From Nemertoderma westbladi (Eukaryota; Xenacoelomorpha; Nemertodermatida; Nemertodermatidae), in assembly GCA_032718475.1 (NCBI GenBank), contig JAUCBJ010001631.1:1-48030 (forward strand): DNA of 48,030 nt, written 5' to 3'. Below are positions 32,166 to 44,940 of this stretch, piece by piece. The position numbers and the translations under genes were made by a program. Under the pieces are notes generated by a model. The model made no database searches, was not told the DNA's origin, and saw only the letters and a program-made list of their open reading frames with translations. Each line of letters opens with the position of its first letter. Positions within the stretch are counted from its first letter, which is position 1.

Positions 32166-33170
32166 TTACTTGTGCTCCATTGGAGTAATAGTGTCAGAAG
32201 AATTTTGAGCAAATTTGTTTGTATCTTTAACTGAGTGCAATACTTCAATCTGTAAATTCTTCCATGGCCACATATTATCATAAAGATAGGTTGCAACTTC
32301 CTCCTTTTGTATACCAATGTGAGCAGTACTTTCTGCCTTTTTAGTATCCTTTGCGATTAAGCAATTTGTAGAGTAGGCCCCTGTTTGTTTAAAGCATATA
32401 TTTCTCAGTGTCTCTGCTGAGATATTTGGGGGAAGGCCCGAGATGAAGATTGTTTCTTTGTCTTGGGAAGACTTCAAGGGTTTGTTGTACTTGAGCTTTC
32501 CTTCTAAGTTGTTGGCAATTGTTTTCATCTTCTCTATGAACTGGGACTGTTTCTGTCTTTCTGTACGAGAGTAGCAATTAGAGATTCTTGGTAGAGACAC
32601 TCAAATCTATTTCGACATTTTGTTTCTTGGTGTGTTTTTGAGATACCTGGGCTGGGTGGTCCAGTTTTCTTTGGGACTTGCCATGTATGTTTATCATCTA
32701 TTATGGCTTCAACTGATGCTGGTTTTTCCATTGCAGGGGGCTGTTGTCTGTTCATATCCTTTGCACTACAATTTGGACTACACTCATATATGTTTTGGTT
32801 TTGAACTAGATTTCTTTCGCTGATTTGAAAATGTTTGGCTTTGGTGATTCGGTTTTATACTTAAGTTCCATTTTTTCTACTTGTTCTGATATTAATACAC
32901 CTGGGCTTTTGGCTTTGTTAGTATTATGATTTATCTGTTCATGTCGTTTTTTATTTCCACTTTTTGTCTGCTTCTTGTTTCCTGCTGTTGATTTTCAATG
33001 AACTTCAGATGTAGGATTAGTATTACTATGAGTATGAAGGGTTTCTTAAGAGTTTCGTTCTTTGTCTTTTTCATTATTTTTCTCTAGGGTGTCCAGCTTT
33101 GTTTGTAGTTTTTGATGTACATGTTGCATTGTTTTCATTTGGAGTTATAGATCAGTGACAAGCTCTAATA
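32166..33170 (-). pseudogene. LINE ORF1: coiled/basic region plus RRM-like domain
   Basis: The C-terminal 144-codon frame (32600-32166) contains ETIFISGLPPNISAETLRN and AHIGIQKEEVATYLYDN, with the strand-helix order of an RNA-recognition-motif-like domain. Upstream, in broken frames, is a Lys-rich, Glu/Gln-rich segment (QKLQTKLDTLEKNNEKDKER) that could be a coiled coil. This is the usual plan of a LINE RNA-binding ORF1. It precedes ORF2 by about 250 bases. Several stops make it non-functional. Confidence 0.55.
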
Positions 33171-33522
33171 ATCGCAGGATCCCAAAAGAATCAACTGACC
33201 CAACGTTCACCCGTTTACGGAAGGCATTTGTTAGGGACTTACTTTCATATACGATTGCAAATTCTGCCACGTCAGAAACCAATTCGTCAATATTCCTGAT
33301 TGTTTACCATGAAGAATAAAATGTGAGTTTCTTAATTCGGGGAAGAACATTAGCGTAGGTCGTGGCAATACTTGTCTGTTGGATCTGGACCTACATAGTT
33401 TCCCGAGATATTTTGGAGCTATATACTTAATTGTGCTATATTTATTTTATTATATATATATTATGTATATATTTATTATTTTTTTCATTCTCATTCAGTA
33501 TACTAAATCAGTTTTATTTCAT

Positions 33523-33802
33523 TATTGGTCACTAAATTACCAATATTGTTATTACTGGCGCCAGAGGTTGAATAAATGCCAGCATTACTAGATATGGACA
33601 CCAAAAAAGCATCGTTGGACCCTGGGTTACCAAAAGGACCAGTTCCAGGGACCACGAAATTACTGGGTTCAAGCACAAAAATATCACCATTGGTCACAGT
33701 AAAATCGGCTCCAGGGACAGAACAGTTAGCAGCAATTCTGGATGCAGACATAAAATATTTGTTATTGGTCACTAAATTACCAATATTATTATTACTAGCG
33801 CC
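33523..33802. repeat. Direct repeat, 40 bp at 240-bp spacing
   Basis: 33523-33562 and 33763-33802 are identical at 38 of 40 positions (core TATTGGTCACTAAATTACCA). On the minus strand both read GASNNNIGNLVTNN in the same frame, 80 codons apart. The origin is unknown; it may be part of a tandemly repeated coding or satellite unit. Confidence 0.6.
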
Positions 33803-33847
33803 TTGGGTTGATGTTGGGCGCACTGTCGGACTGTTACATACACAATC

Positions 33848-33995
33848 AAAAATTCGGTCCCGAAAAAAAACTAGGACAATTCGGTCCCGGACAATTCGGT
33901 CCCATTTATTTAGTGTTTTGGGACTGAATTGTCCGGGAACGAATTGTCCTGGACCGAATTGTCCGGACCGAATTGTCCGGGACCGAATTGTCCTA
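33848..33995. repeat. Hairpin cluster of GGACCGAATTGTCC units
   Basis: Units of GGACAATTCGGTCC lie at 33848-33903 and their inverse at 33920-33993. Arms 33874-33903 and 33920-33949 pair at 28 of 30 positions with a 16-base loop. Confidence 0.8.
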
Positions 33996-34699
33996 CATCC
34001 CGGACGCATATATAACTAGCCACAGTATAATTATATTGTTCGCTAAGATGGTTTGCAGCTTTTGCTGCACGAAGGCCACACTCGTGTTATAAAGTACTAA
34101 CTATCATTAGTGCTGGAATAATCAGTACTTATTTGAACCAAGAAAGCGTATTAAAGTAAGGTAAATTTCACTTAAATGACAATAATATTTAAAATGTACT
34201 TATAAGTTGAATAATTATACAAAATACAATATATACTTATTAATTGTTTTTATTACAATAGACTTTTGTAATTATGTAGGAACCTAGAACAACCCATTAA
34301 ACCCCACCCACCCTGCCCTGTCATTCCCCACTAGAGGAATTATCCTTATAGAAAGTGCTTCATTTTCTAGAGTTGTTAATGCCTGTTTAAATTTAATAAT
34401 AAGTTATACAATCTTTGAATGTTATTCCCCTTCGCTTGCGGATTTCCATTTCTATTTACGCCATTGGTCTTTGAAACATTGATTTACATTCCTGTATATT
34501 TTATAATGTGTCTTGTTTCTAATTCAATCAATTTCATTACTGTACTTTAGAATTTGAGATGAGAGATACAGAAGGTCAAAGATGCATTATAAATACATCG
34601 TCTGATTCGTGGGGCGATGATACAATGTTAACTGCTTGTACACTTATATAATACTTAATTACTGCTCACCAGGGATCTTTTCAATCTCCACATGAGAGT

Positions 34700-36110
34700 T
34701 AGGGCGGTGCGTTTTTTACTTTTTTCGATTTCATTGTTCTACCGGTGCGCAAAAGTTGCCAAATGGGAAAAAATTGAGGCAAAAAAATTTCTCTAAAATC
34801 CATCAATATCATGACGGATCCCAAGGGGGTTGAAATTTTGAGCCTTCGCGATGCACAACAATGAAATTTATAACAATATAACACATTAATGAAAGATCAA
34901 TGACCCAAGAAAGAACTTCCTGCATGCATCAAATGTCATAAAATGTGTCCAAACTTAGTTAGATACCAAAATTTGGATTTTGGGTTCAAAGGAACTAGTG
35001 CACAGGCACATGGCCAGAACCTAGCGCAAGTGACTCTTATTACCTATTTTCGCGATGGACAATTTTTAGTTCTCCTTAGTAATAGTTAGTTACTTATTAG
35101 TTAATTAGTTAATATTATGCTCATTAGAACCGCAATGACCGATTTAGTGGGGGTAGACACCATCAAAACAAGAGTAGAGCGAATCTTTCATGAGATATTG
35201 CAGAAAATGTTAAATCCGGTACAAGTCTACATTACCGCCTTGATGCAATATGGAAAAATATACTAAAAATGTTACTTTTAATTATCTTAAGGCATCAAAA
35301 ATATTATACACATCACTGCAAGGAATTAATTAGGTGCATACAGACACCTTCAAAATGAAATATTAGCAATTATTTTTCTATAGTTTTTTACAAAATGTTT
35401 GGAATGGGTCAACTCAATATAAAGTATCAAATTATTGGATAGTCTTGACATTTTGTAAAATAACTCAAGAACTAATGACTCTATTCATATTTTGAAGATG
35501 TCTACTCCCACTAAATCGATTATTTCTGTGATGTGTCTATTCTTGATTCCTTGAGATTGTTCAAAGTATAATTTTTAGTATATTTGTCCATATTGCATCA
35601 CGGTGGTAATGTAGACTTGTGCTGGACTTACATTTTCTGCAATATCTCAATAACTATTCGCTCTACGTTTGTTTTGAAGGTGTCTACCCCCACTAAATCG
35701 GCCATTGCGGTTCTAATGAGCTTAATATTAATGCAGTAGGAGAACTCAAAGTTGGCCATCGCGAAAATTGGTAATAAGAGTCACTTGCGCCAAATGGTAG
35801 GTTCTATGGCCATGTGCCTGTGGCACTAGTTGCTATGATCCAAAAATCAAAATTTTGGTATCTAACTAGGTTTGGACACATTTTATGACATTTGATGCAT
35901 GCAGGAAGTTCTTTTTTGAGTCATTGATCGTTCATTAATGTGTTATATTGTTATTAAATTTCATTGTGGTGTATCGCGAAGGCTCAAAATTTCAATCCCC
36001 TTGGGATCCGACTCCGAGAAACTTTTTTTGCCTTAATTTTTTACTATTTGGCAACGTTTGCGCACCAGTAGAACAATGAAATCGAAAAAAGTAAAAAACG
36101 CACTGCCCTA
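34700..36110. mobile_element. Non-autonomous hAT-like foldback element, 1411 bp
   Basis: Almost the whole element is a long inverted repeat. The left end starts TAGGGCGGTGCGTTTTTTAC and the right end is the complement of TAGGGCAGTGCGTTTTTTAC, and the arms stay alignable to a centre near 35.4 kb. It is flanked by an 8-bp target duplication with one mismatch, ATGAGAGT (34692-34699) and ATGAAAGT (36111-36118). An 8-bp duplication and a TAGGG terminus are hallmarks of the hAT superfamily. No transposase is encoded, so mobility would depend on a related autonomous copy. Arm divergence is a few percent at the ends and larger toward the centre. Confidence 0.85.
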
Positions 36111-36118
36111 ATGAAAGT

Positions 36119-38016
36119 TCTACTACATATATACCGTAACCTCCACGGTATTAAATTTCGCAGTAGTTTCCTGTATTTTGACAGCACTAATTTAATCCAC
36201 TGACAAGGACTGTATTTTGTATTTGTGTTTATTTATATGTATTTGTTTATTTGTATTTGATTGACATACTGTATAATTCAGGTTCAGCAGCTACCAATTC
36301 AGTTACATCATCTATGTCGTTTCAGGCTAGTAACATCATATGTGGCTTCATTAACTGAAATAATTTGTGAAAAACTGTTACCATCGTTATCACTAAAGGT
36401 AAGCAATTCGCCAGTGTCTTGTTCGGGAGCTAGGCCTACAGAACATTGTTCAATAGAAACTTGGGCTATGTAGGCTGCATTCTGCAAAGCTGTTCTTTCG
36501 CATCATACAATTTATTTGCCTATTGTCAAGTGCAGAACCAGCATACCATAGTCCATATGTGTAGGCCTACAGGCTTTCTCATTCTCGTGCTTCTCATGTC
36601 CATCAAAGAATTTACTACTATACGCTTCTTAGGTGTACGCAAATTCAATTGTATGACTGGGATTAATCAATTTAATTTCTTAACCAATTCTTCGACATGT
36701 AACGAAAATGTATCAGGCCATTCTCAGTAAGCTTTATAGATATACCTGTATAGCTAGCCTATTGGTCCTAGTAACAATACCTATCAGTAAGACTTGGCCA
36801 AGCGGACTATAAACCATTTCTATATGATGTCCTGTATGTTGAACTGCTACACTTTTCAGTTCCCTTCTAGGCTTTTGGTAAGGAAGCGCAATTTTTTTTA
36901 CATTCCCTCAATACTTAATTCGAAAAGGTTTCCATAACATAAATTCTGAATGTCAACCACTTTCATTTATCTCCATTAAATTTAATTTCATCACCCCGTG
37001 TTACTGCTTGCATCATCTTGTTTCAGGAATTCTTGTTTATTTAATTGTTGCATTCTTTAAGATCCTTCTTTCAACTTATTTGACAGGTAATTTAATTGCT
37101 CGTTAAGGAATTGTGGCAATCTTTTCTCGAAAGATTTTTCTCCTTGCTGCTTCTCATTACAATATTTGGTCAGCTGCTTAGCTGTCTGATCACGCCTTTC
37201 AATTAGATACATTTGCAGCTTAGTGTGCTATTCGGTATCCCTCAACACATCACAATATTCTGCTACTGAAGCTTGGACTTGTCTTAATTTAATGAAATAT
37301 AATCAGGCTTTTGGTTACACCCACAACACTTTTGTAATATTTTTGAAATTTGCTTTCTGCCAGACAAACACCATAACTTTATTTAACTCTGAATAATTCG
37401 CATAGGCAAGTAAGACAGCAGAGATTCGCTAATTGTAGGAAGTAGGGGGCCATGCTATGTTAAATCTTACTCCTTATTAAATCTTACTCCTTATTCATGG
37501 CTATCCACATATTCTTATTATATATTGAATCTGACATAATAACTGTCTAAGTGTATATTGTTTTCTGCAAAGTTTTTTTACGTAATGTTTTTAGTTTTGT
37601 CAGTCTGTTGGTCTTTCTGTCAGTCGTCTATCGAAACATTTATGTTAATATTTACTATTAAAATACAGCATAGGCCTAGCTGTGTGTATAAACTCAGACT
37701 TAACATGATGCCTAACATTTACTTGTATTGCTAGATGGTGCATTTCTCATTAAGTAGTTTATACAGCTGATCCATAGTTTTGGTGTAGCTATCATTAATT
37801 TATTATTAATATATTAATAATAGGATGCTGACACTTCTTATATGAATTATTATAGAAATGTAGATATGGAGTATCAGCATATTGAAATTACAGATGAACG
37901 TGGTAAGAATGGTAATTAACACCTGAATACATGATTGTATGAATAGTCTGACTTAAACTAAACTCTGACTCAAACGTCAAAGTCTGACTTAAAGCGAGAT
38001 CATTCACAACATAACC
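36119..38016. other. Upstream region of the very large GTPase gene; one possible exon
   Basis: No certain gene. An open 117-nt, phase-0 segment at 36282-36398 has an acceptor-like ATTCAG before it and a good donor AAAG|GTAAGC after it, so it may be an exon. A 17-codon upstream frame, MEYQHIEITDERG..., begins at about 37868, and a GTCTGACTTAAA phrase is repeated at about 37948 and 37981 just before the GTPase start. Confidence 0.3.
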
Positions 38017-41000
38017 ATGGGTGATAATGATAATAAAGGAGAATTGATATACAATCTCAGGCATAATAGCTTGGATCCAGAAACTTGGCTCCCAATTATA
38101 AAATCAGCAGGCATATTATCATCTGAAGATTTACATTTCCACTCTAAAGACATACATCTTTATAAAAAAATATTGATGTTATGCGATGATAATGATAAGT
38201 TAACAATTTATAAAACAAATGTTATGAAATTATTAAATATTCCTAGTGAAGAATATATTAAAATGTTTGAGAAAATCGATGAAGCAGGATTAGATTTTAA
38301 ATATTGGTTCAATGTTTTACAACAAAACTTTTCAATCCAATCTTTGGATGGCTTAGGAATGTTGGGCCCAGAAACTTTGTATTCTTTAACCGGTTTTTCA
38401 AGATTTCATTATGAAGTTAGGCAACTTCAATTGATGCTAGGAATTGTTGATAATGACTACACAATGTATTGTCAATTGGTAAAAGACAAAGCCATTAAAC
38501 GAATTAGTGTTATGACAAATAGTTTAAATGCTATTGATGAATTAAGACAGAAAATTGATAGTGATGCCCAACAGAGGGACTTATTAGTTGGAATTGAATT
38601 AAATACAGTTATGGAGGCTTTACAACTCCCATGTGAGTATTCATATAGTGATGAGTCTGGTAACAAAATCATTGAAATGGCAAATATGTCTGTAAAAAAC
38701 TTGAATGTTCAGGATACATTTTTAGATGGATCAGTAATTCCTACGCATAGTATTGTGCCTTTGGAAGGTGTATTAATATATGAAGATTTCATGCAGTTCC
38801 AGATAAAGAATGTTGTTTTGGCTCAGTCATCCTGTGTTAAAGACCTTCCATCATTAGGATCATTTGAAATATATCAATCATTCTCTAGTAAGATTTCAGA
38901 AGAATGTTTTTGGAAAACATTGAACAAACTTGGAATATCTACATATTTATTATATAGAAATCATATTATCAAGAACCAGTTTTCAAGCTCTTTAGCAGAT
39001 GCCAATTACTTCTCAACCATTAAAATAAAGATCTTGCCACTGGCCTCATATACATATAATAAACTAACAAATGAAATGCTTCAAACAATGATCATGATTA
39101 GAAATGCTATAAAGAATAAACAATTTGAAATGGCATCAGACTTAACCAGCAAAATGTTTTCAAGATTTGGATCTCATATACTGCCTGGACCAATTCATAT
39201 AGGGGGATATTTCGCATGGAAAGTTTCAACAGAAAGATTTCCCCCATATAAATTAGATGAAATAAAAAAAATTCAGAAATTGACATTAGATCCCTCAATT
39301 CCGGATAATGCTTGTAATAGAAATGTAATAGAAATGACCGTACCAGAAGATCTTACGGAATATAAGTGGACATGTGAAACAAAACATAATAATCCATTGC
39401 CTGAAGATATTCCATATCTTTCATGGTTATATGCTTTACTGATTAATAAAGATTATTGGTCTGTCATATGCCGCAGCACAAATATGGTGCCAATTTGGGA
39501 ATTTTTACATAGAGCTAGTGATGACATCGACACTCTTACCCAAATAACATCCTCATTTATTAGAGATATATATGCAAATAAAGTAATAATCACATTAAAT
39601 TTACTTGCACCAACTCCATTTTGTGATGTACAACAAGTAAGTGAAATGGTTAATAGTATTAAAGAAGTTGCATCTGGATCTAATTATAAACATGGTTTAA
39701 AACTATTGCATTATTTCAAAAAAATGAGAGAAGATGTTGTAATACTAACAGGAAATTTTGAAATATGGTTACGTGAGGTTGTAATGAACCCAGAGTTTGC
39801 AAATATGTTGAAAATTTGCTGTTTACAACAAAATATTGATCAGTTAAAAGATATTGTTGAAACTGCTGGTTGTTTAGTGACAACAGAAGATTTATCCTAT
39901 TTGAAAGAAAGTGACCCAATATATTTGAGTTATAAAGAATTATTTCTGAAATTGTATGGAAGTAATAAAGACCAGCCAGTGCTGCCATACATGGTATCAC
40001 TTTTTATATTATCTATTAAAGATTTATTGGAAAGAAATAATATTAATGGGAGAGAATATGTTCTATTTCAATTTAATTTGAAAGTAAAATATATAATAGA
40101 TAATTTTGTGAACTACATCTCATATGGTAACAACAAAGAAAAAATAATTTGGCTTAGACTAATGTTACTTCAAATAAATTATAACATAAATACTAAGAAG
40201 TTCGATGATAAATTGGATATAGCTACATTAGATATGTTCTGCAAAAACTTCCAAGCAACTTGGATTACAATAGAGCAATTGTATAATCTAGGAAACTTGG
40301 TAAATATGAAGTCACTATTGATTATTGGCATATTACAATTTTATAAGCCAAAATATCATCTACCATATGAAAACAACCTTCTTACATTGAAGATAGTTGA
40401 TTGCTCTAGTTATTTCGAACAAACCAATGATCAGTTTTCTTGTGCCATTGAAGATCTGAAAACAACTAGAGACATAGATGTCTTTGAAAATGCATTAAGT
40501 GATATTCTAAATTCGGGAATGGTTAAGACTAATGATTATGATCTAAAACATAAAGACATTGTAACACATATCTTTGCTGGTAATGTTTTACCTATAGAGA
40601 TGCCAGTGTTACCTGAAATTGGTAGGCTAAGTCCACTTACTCCTGATAAACTTAATGAATTTAACAGAATACTGATGCTCTTAAATTTAGATATGGATGA
40701 TAAATTGACATTGAATGATGCTCTAATTGTTAAAGAGAATAAAGATCATGCTACTGAATGGAGGGATATCCCATTAATTATAATAAATAAGTTAATGATG
40801 ATGGATTATGATATAGTTACTGGAACCTATAAGTTATCTAACTCAGAAAGTAATATTATTGATATTGATGACTTGTTTGGCGATTGTGATGAAAGTTCAA
40901 TTGATATTCATTTCATGGATATATTACTATGCACAATTTTTTGCTGCGATAATTTCTTAAGGCAGGCAATTATATCTAAAATGTCAACATGTCAATTAGC

Positions 41001-44000
41001 TGTGCCACTTTTGCTAGCACCAGTACCAAATAATAATACAATATTCCTTTTATGGGCTCTTCGTGGTATAAAAAAGTCATGGTTTTCAACCAAATTAAAT
41101 ACTTCAGTTGAGGAGAGTATTGTATCAACAAATCTACATACTGTTAGCTCTATAAAACTTGGTAATTTGGCAGTAGGTTTATCAAAATCAAATATATTGA
41201 ATAACCTCATAAATATACAAGGACACCATAACACGTTCTATCATAAAGGTCTAGAATTAGGATCTGCAAAAAGAGTATTAGTTGATGGTTTAATAGAAAT
41301 AGCATGGTACTTGCCAAATAAATCCTGTACTGCCAAATCAGAAATGGGATTTAAATCAGTAATATCATTTTGCAACCTAAGAGGCATTTGCCATTCAAAC
41401 GACATAGCAGTAAAGGTACTTCAAAAAATATCATGCATCTTTATTGTATTTCTTCCAAGGTCAACCTGGGATACAAGTATAAGAGAATCAATAATTCAAC
41501 TTGGAAGAGGAAATATTCAACTCATATTTGTTATTGATGGTTTAAAAGGAGAATTTTCAACACAAAATGCGAAGTTTTTTTCCAACAATAGGAATCTATT
41601 TGATAACATTCATCACAAGTTTCTAATTACTTTTCATGATGGTGTTGGTCTAACTAAATTGGTATCTTTCCTTCGCTCAAACATCAATGATATAATTGAA
41701 AATACTTCTTATGGAAACAGGATATTTAAGCTGGATGAATTGATTTCTCTTACAAAAGATACCTGTGAAGTTTCGAATGATGAATATTCTGAACATTGCT
41801 ACAGAGGTTGTACACTTGCTAAAACTGTAATTGGACATATAGATCTTAGTAAAATCAATAAGTCTATGATTATGCCAGTGCAGGCAAAATCACAAAGCAT
41901 TGCTAAGGAAGAGAAGGAACTAAGAAGAAAGCAGAAAGTTGGATATGGCACTTTGCAGGATCATGCAATAAAAGTACAAAACAAAATCGACAATCTAAGG
42001 AGAGACCAACTCCAAAGTGCACGTCTTAACTTATCTAAGTCAATGCAGAGTTTTTTATTCAATTTATACTCAAGCACTGGACAAGAAAGGAGATATTTTC
42101 TGGAATGGTTAAAATATTATCTGGACTCATTATGTCAGAAAATGCTTCCAGGTTTACTTTCCCGGTATAAAGAACTTTGGGATAATGTCATTATGATGAA
42201 ACGTAAGGGTAATCAAGATTCTATGTTGCAAAAAATGGAAATTGAACTTAATACAATTCATGGTAAGTTGATTGAGAGCTCACTTGGACTTGAGCATTTC
42301 ATGCGGGAGGTAGGACAAGTTTATGAAGCAGCTGATTATAATAAAGTTGTAGAACCAAAACAACTTCGTGAAATGCCTAACATAGTAGCTCAGCTTCTGG
42401 TAGAAGGTTATCCCTTGGAAATTATGGATGGAGATGCATTATATATTCCTATCCAATGGCTAAAAGCGGTTTTTAATTGCTTGCAAAATATTATAGGAAA
42501 TAAAAATATATTTCAATTATCAATTCTTGGTATTCAGAGTACTGGGAAATCGACATTGCTCAATACAATGTTTGGGGTTAAGTTTGCTGTAAGTGCAGGA
42601 CGTTGTACTAGAGGAATCTTTGTGCAACTCCTAAAAATTGACAGTGAACTTGCAATCGCGAGTACCTGTGATTATATTCTGGTTATTGACACTGAAGGGT
42701 TAAGAGCTCCAGAACTTACATATACAGATACAAGGAACCATGATAACGAACTAGCAACATTGTCTATAGGTATGGCAGATATTTCTCTTATAAATATATA
42801 TGGTGAAAGTCCAGCTGATATGAACGATATTCTTCAAATTGCAGTTTTGGCCTTTATCAGAATGAAGCAAATTAAATTTAATGCTAGTTGCCGCTTTATA
42901 CATCAAAATGTAGCTGATGTAACAGCATCTGACAGATTATTGACACAAAGCCGAAGCATGAAACAGGTATTGGATGATATGACAAAAATTGCTGCTGAAA
43001 CTGAAGATTGTTCTGATATATATCAAAGTTTTAGTGATGTCATAAATTTCGAAGAAAACAAGCATACATTTTACATGTCTTCATTATGGCAGGGAGCTCC
43101 TCCAATGGCACCTCCAGATCGAGTATATAGCAAATGTGTAGCTGCAGTTAAGAGTGATATATTGAATTTTCTTAAATCTAAGAAGCATAATTTCTTAAAG
43201 GTTTCCCAAATTGTAGATAATATTGAAAGTCTGTGGAAGGCAATTTTATGTGAAACCTTTATTTTCAGTTTTCGCAATAATATAGAGATTGAAGCATATA
43301 ACAAGTTGGAAACAGAATTTTTAAAACAGAAGTCAATAGTTATGTATGCTATGTTGGATTGGGAAAAAGAAGCTATTAATACAATTGAAGGAACAGCAAC
43401 AAATATTATTGACAGTTTCTGGAAAGAAAAGCGGAAGGACTTATATAATCGTATAGATGTTTTAGTAAATGATCTTCAAAATAAAATGACTGATTTCTTT
43501 GAGCATAATGATTCCCGGGCCATGGTAGATTCATGGCAATTTAAGGTTGATAAACAAATCGATGAATGCAAGTTTGATCTAATTACCTCTGCAGAAAAGA
43601 CTTGTTTAGCAATAATTTCTAAGAAGAAGGTATTTGCAAAAGTTGATTCCCTTGTCATAGACCAAGAAGCCGATTTACTCAAAAAGGTAAAGAAAGTGGT
43701 GGACAACCTTGGAAATAAAGATATTCAAGGAGATGAAATCCTTCAGCAGTTTAATTTAATATGGGATGAATGGAAGAGTGAAATTCCTGAATTTATACCT
43801 CCTTCTATAAATATAGAAGTAGAGCTACAAAACATGCTATTGGACAGATTTCGACATGTGAATGGGATAAATGAACACATTTTTGGTTTTGAGAAATGGT
43901 CTTATAATCAATTTATTTTTAAGGCAGAGGAACACATTAGGCCTAACAAAATAAAAAAAGGTTTTTTTTGCGAAACATCTTTAGTTATATATGATGATAA

Positions 44001-44940
44001 GTTATATTTGCCTGCAATTGAATACATTAAATCTGTCTTACAAATTGTTAGAGATTTATTACACAATTTCGAAATGGAAAACAGAGGTTTTCAGGTCAAC
44101 TTAGCATATCAAATTATAGATAAGGTAATTGCACTTACAAGCAAAGACTACACTAAAAAAAGAGGGTTTGAATTTAGAGAAAAACTTAAAATGGAACTGT
44201 CTATATATGCATCATCAATGGTATTACATGTATTTAACAGAATTCAGGAGCAGTTAAATCGGCGAAACAATACCATGGAATATTTTAACAAACGGAAAGA
44301 TAATTTATATAAAATCTTCTATGACTGGTGTCTTCATGTTAAAGATGAAAAAGTTGCAGCTTCAGTTATAGCAGATTTTATCCAATCAACTATTGATAAA
44401 GATTTAATGAGATCCTTAGGTAAGAATATAGCTATTAACATAAAAAACCAAAAAAGTTCTATATTCGCATCTAAACACTCACTACATGCTAAACTTTTGC
44501 TTGATTTGGGAACTAAGTCTATTTTTCGTGACTATATTCCATACCTTAAAAGCCCTTTCGTTGCCATGAGATCCTGGATAGAAGAATGCATTGTTAGTCT
44601 TATTGGAGGTGACAGGCTTTTTGAACTAGCAACGCTTCAATTAAATGCCATTATTAATCACATTTCACAAGACATGGGAGAAATATCAAATGTACATTCA
44701 AAAGGATTAATTACAAATGTGTTTGACAATTTTCTTCAAAAAGTAAGAAATCAGAATACCTATATATCATTGGAAGGTTCACATGCTGTCTCCAAAATTT
44801 TGGAGTTGAATCAAACAGAATCTATGGTTGATCTTAACTACTTTTACAACGAATTGCAAAAAGAACTGCAGAGTATGAGAGACCACTTTATTGAACAGTT
44901 CAAATTGTGGAATATAAATATCTCAGTGGCTCTTAATCAG
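38017..44940 (+). CDS. Interferon-induced very large GTPase (GVIN/URGCP family), giant coding exon
   Basis: A single 2308-codon coding exon. The ATG has good context (ACCATGG). The N-terminal ~150 residues are helical. At 383-387 is RFGSH, followed by a GPIHIGGYFAWK segment, a hallmark of the family that is reminiscent of MACPF signatures. The GTPase core is near residue 1505: P-loop GIQSTGKST (1505-1513), G3 DTEG (1558-1561), a possible G4 Asn at 1631 in HQNVADVTA, then SLWQGAPPMAPP typical of the family. The last ~600 residues are helical. The exon ends at CAG|GTAAGT (44940/44941), a consensus donor, phase 0; the open frame continuing to 44982 is intron read-through. Family members are cytosolic and induced in innate immunity; here that role is inferred from homology. 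Confidence 0.9.

Larger units (their letters stand above)
28600..33400 (-). mobile_element. Near-complete decayed LINE (two-ORF non-LTR retrotransposon)
   Basis: The element is read leftward. ORF1-like sequence lies at about 33170-32166, ORF2 (endonuclease then RT) at about 31920-29367, and an AT-rich 3' region ends near 28610 with GCCACCGGGGCC and an ATGAAATGAATGAAT-type tail. The ~4.8-kb length is near full size for a LINE. Frameshifts in ORF2 make it inactive. The 5' boundary near 33.4 kb is uncertain. Confidence 0.7.
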
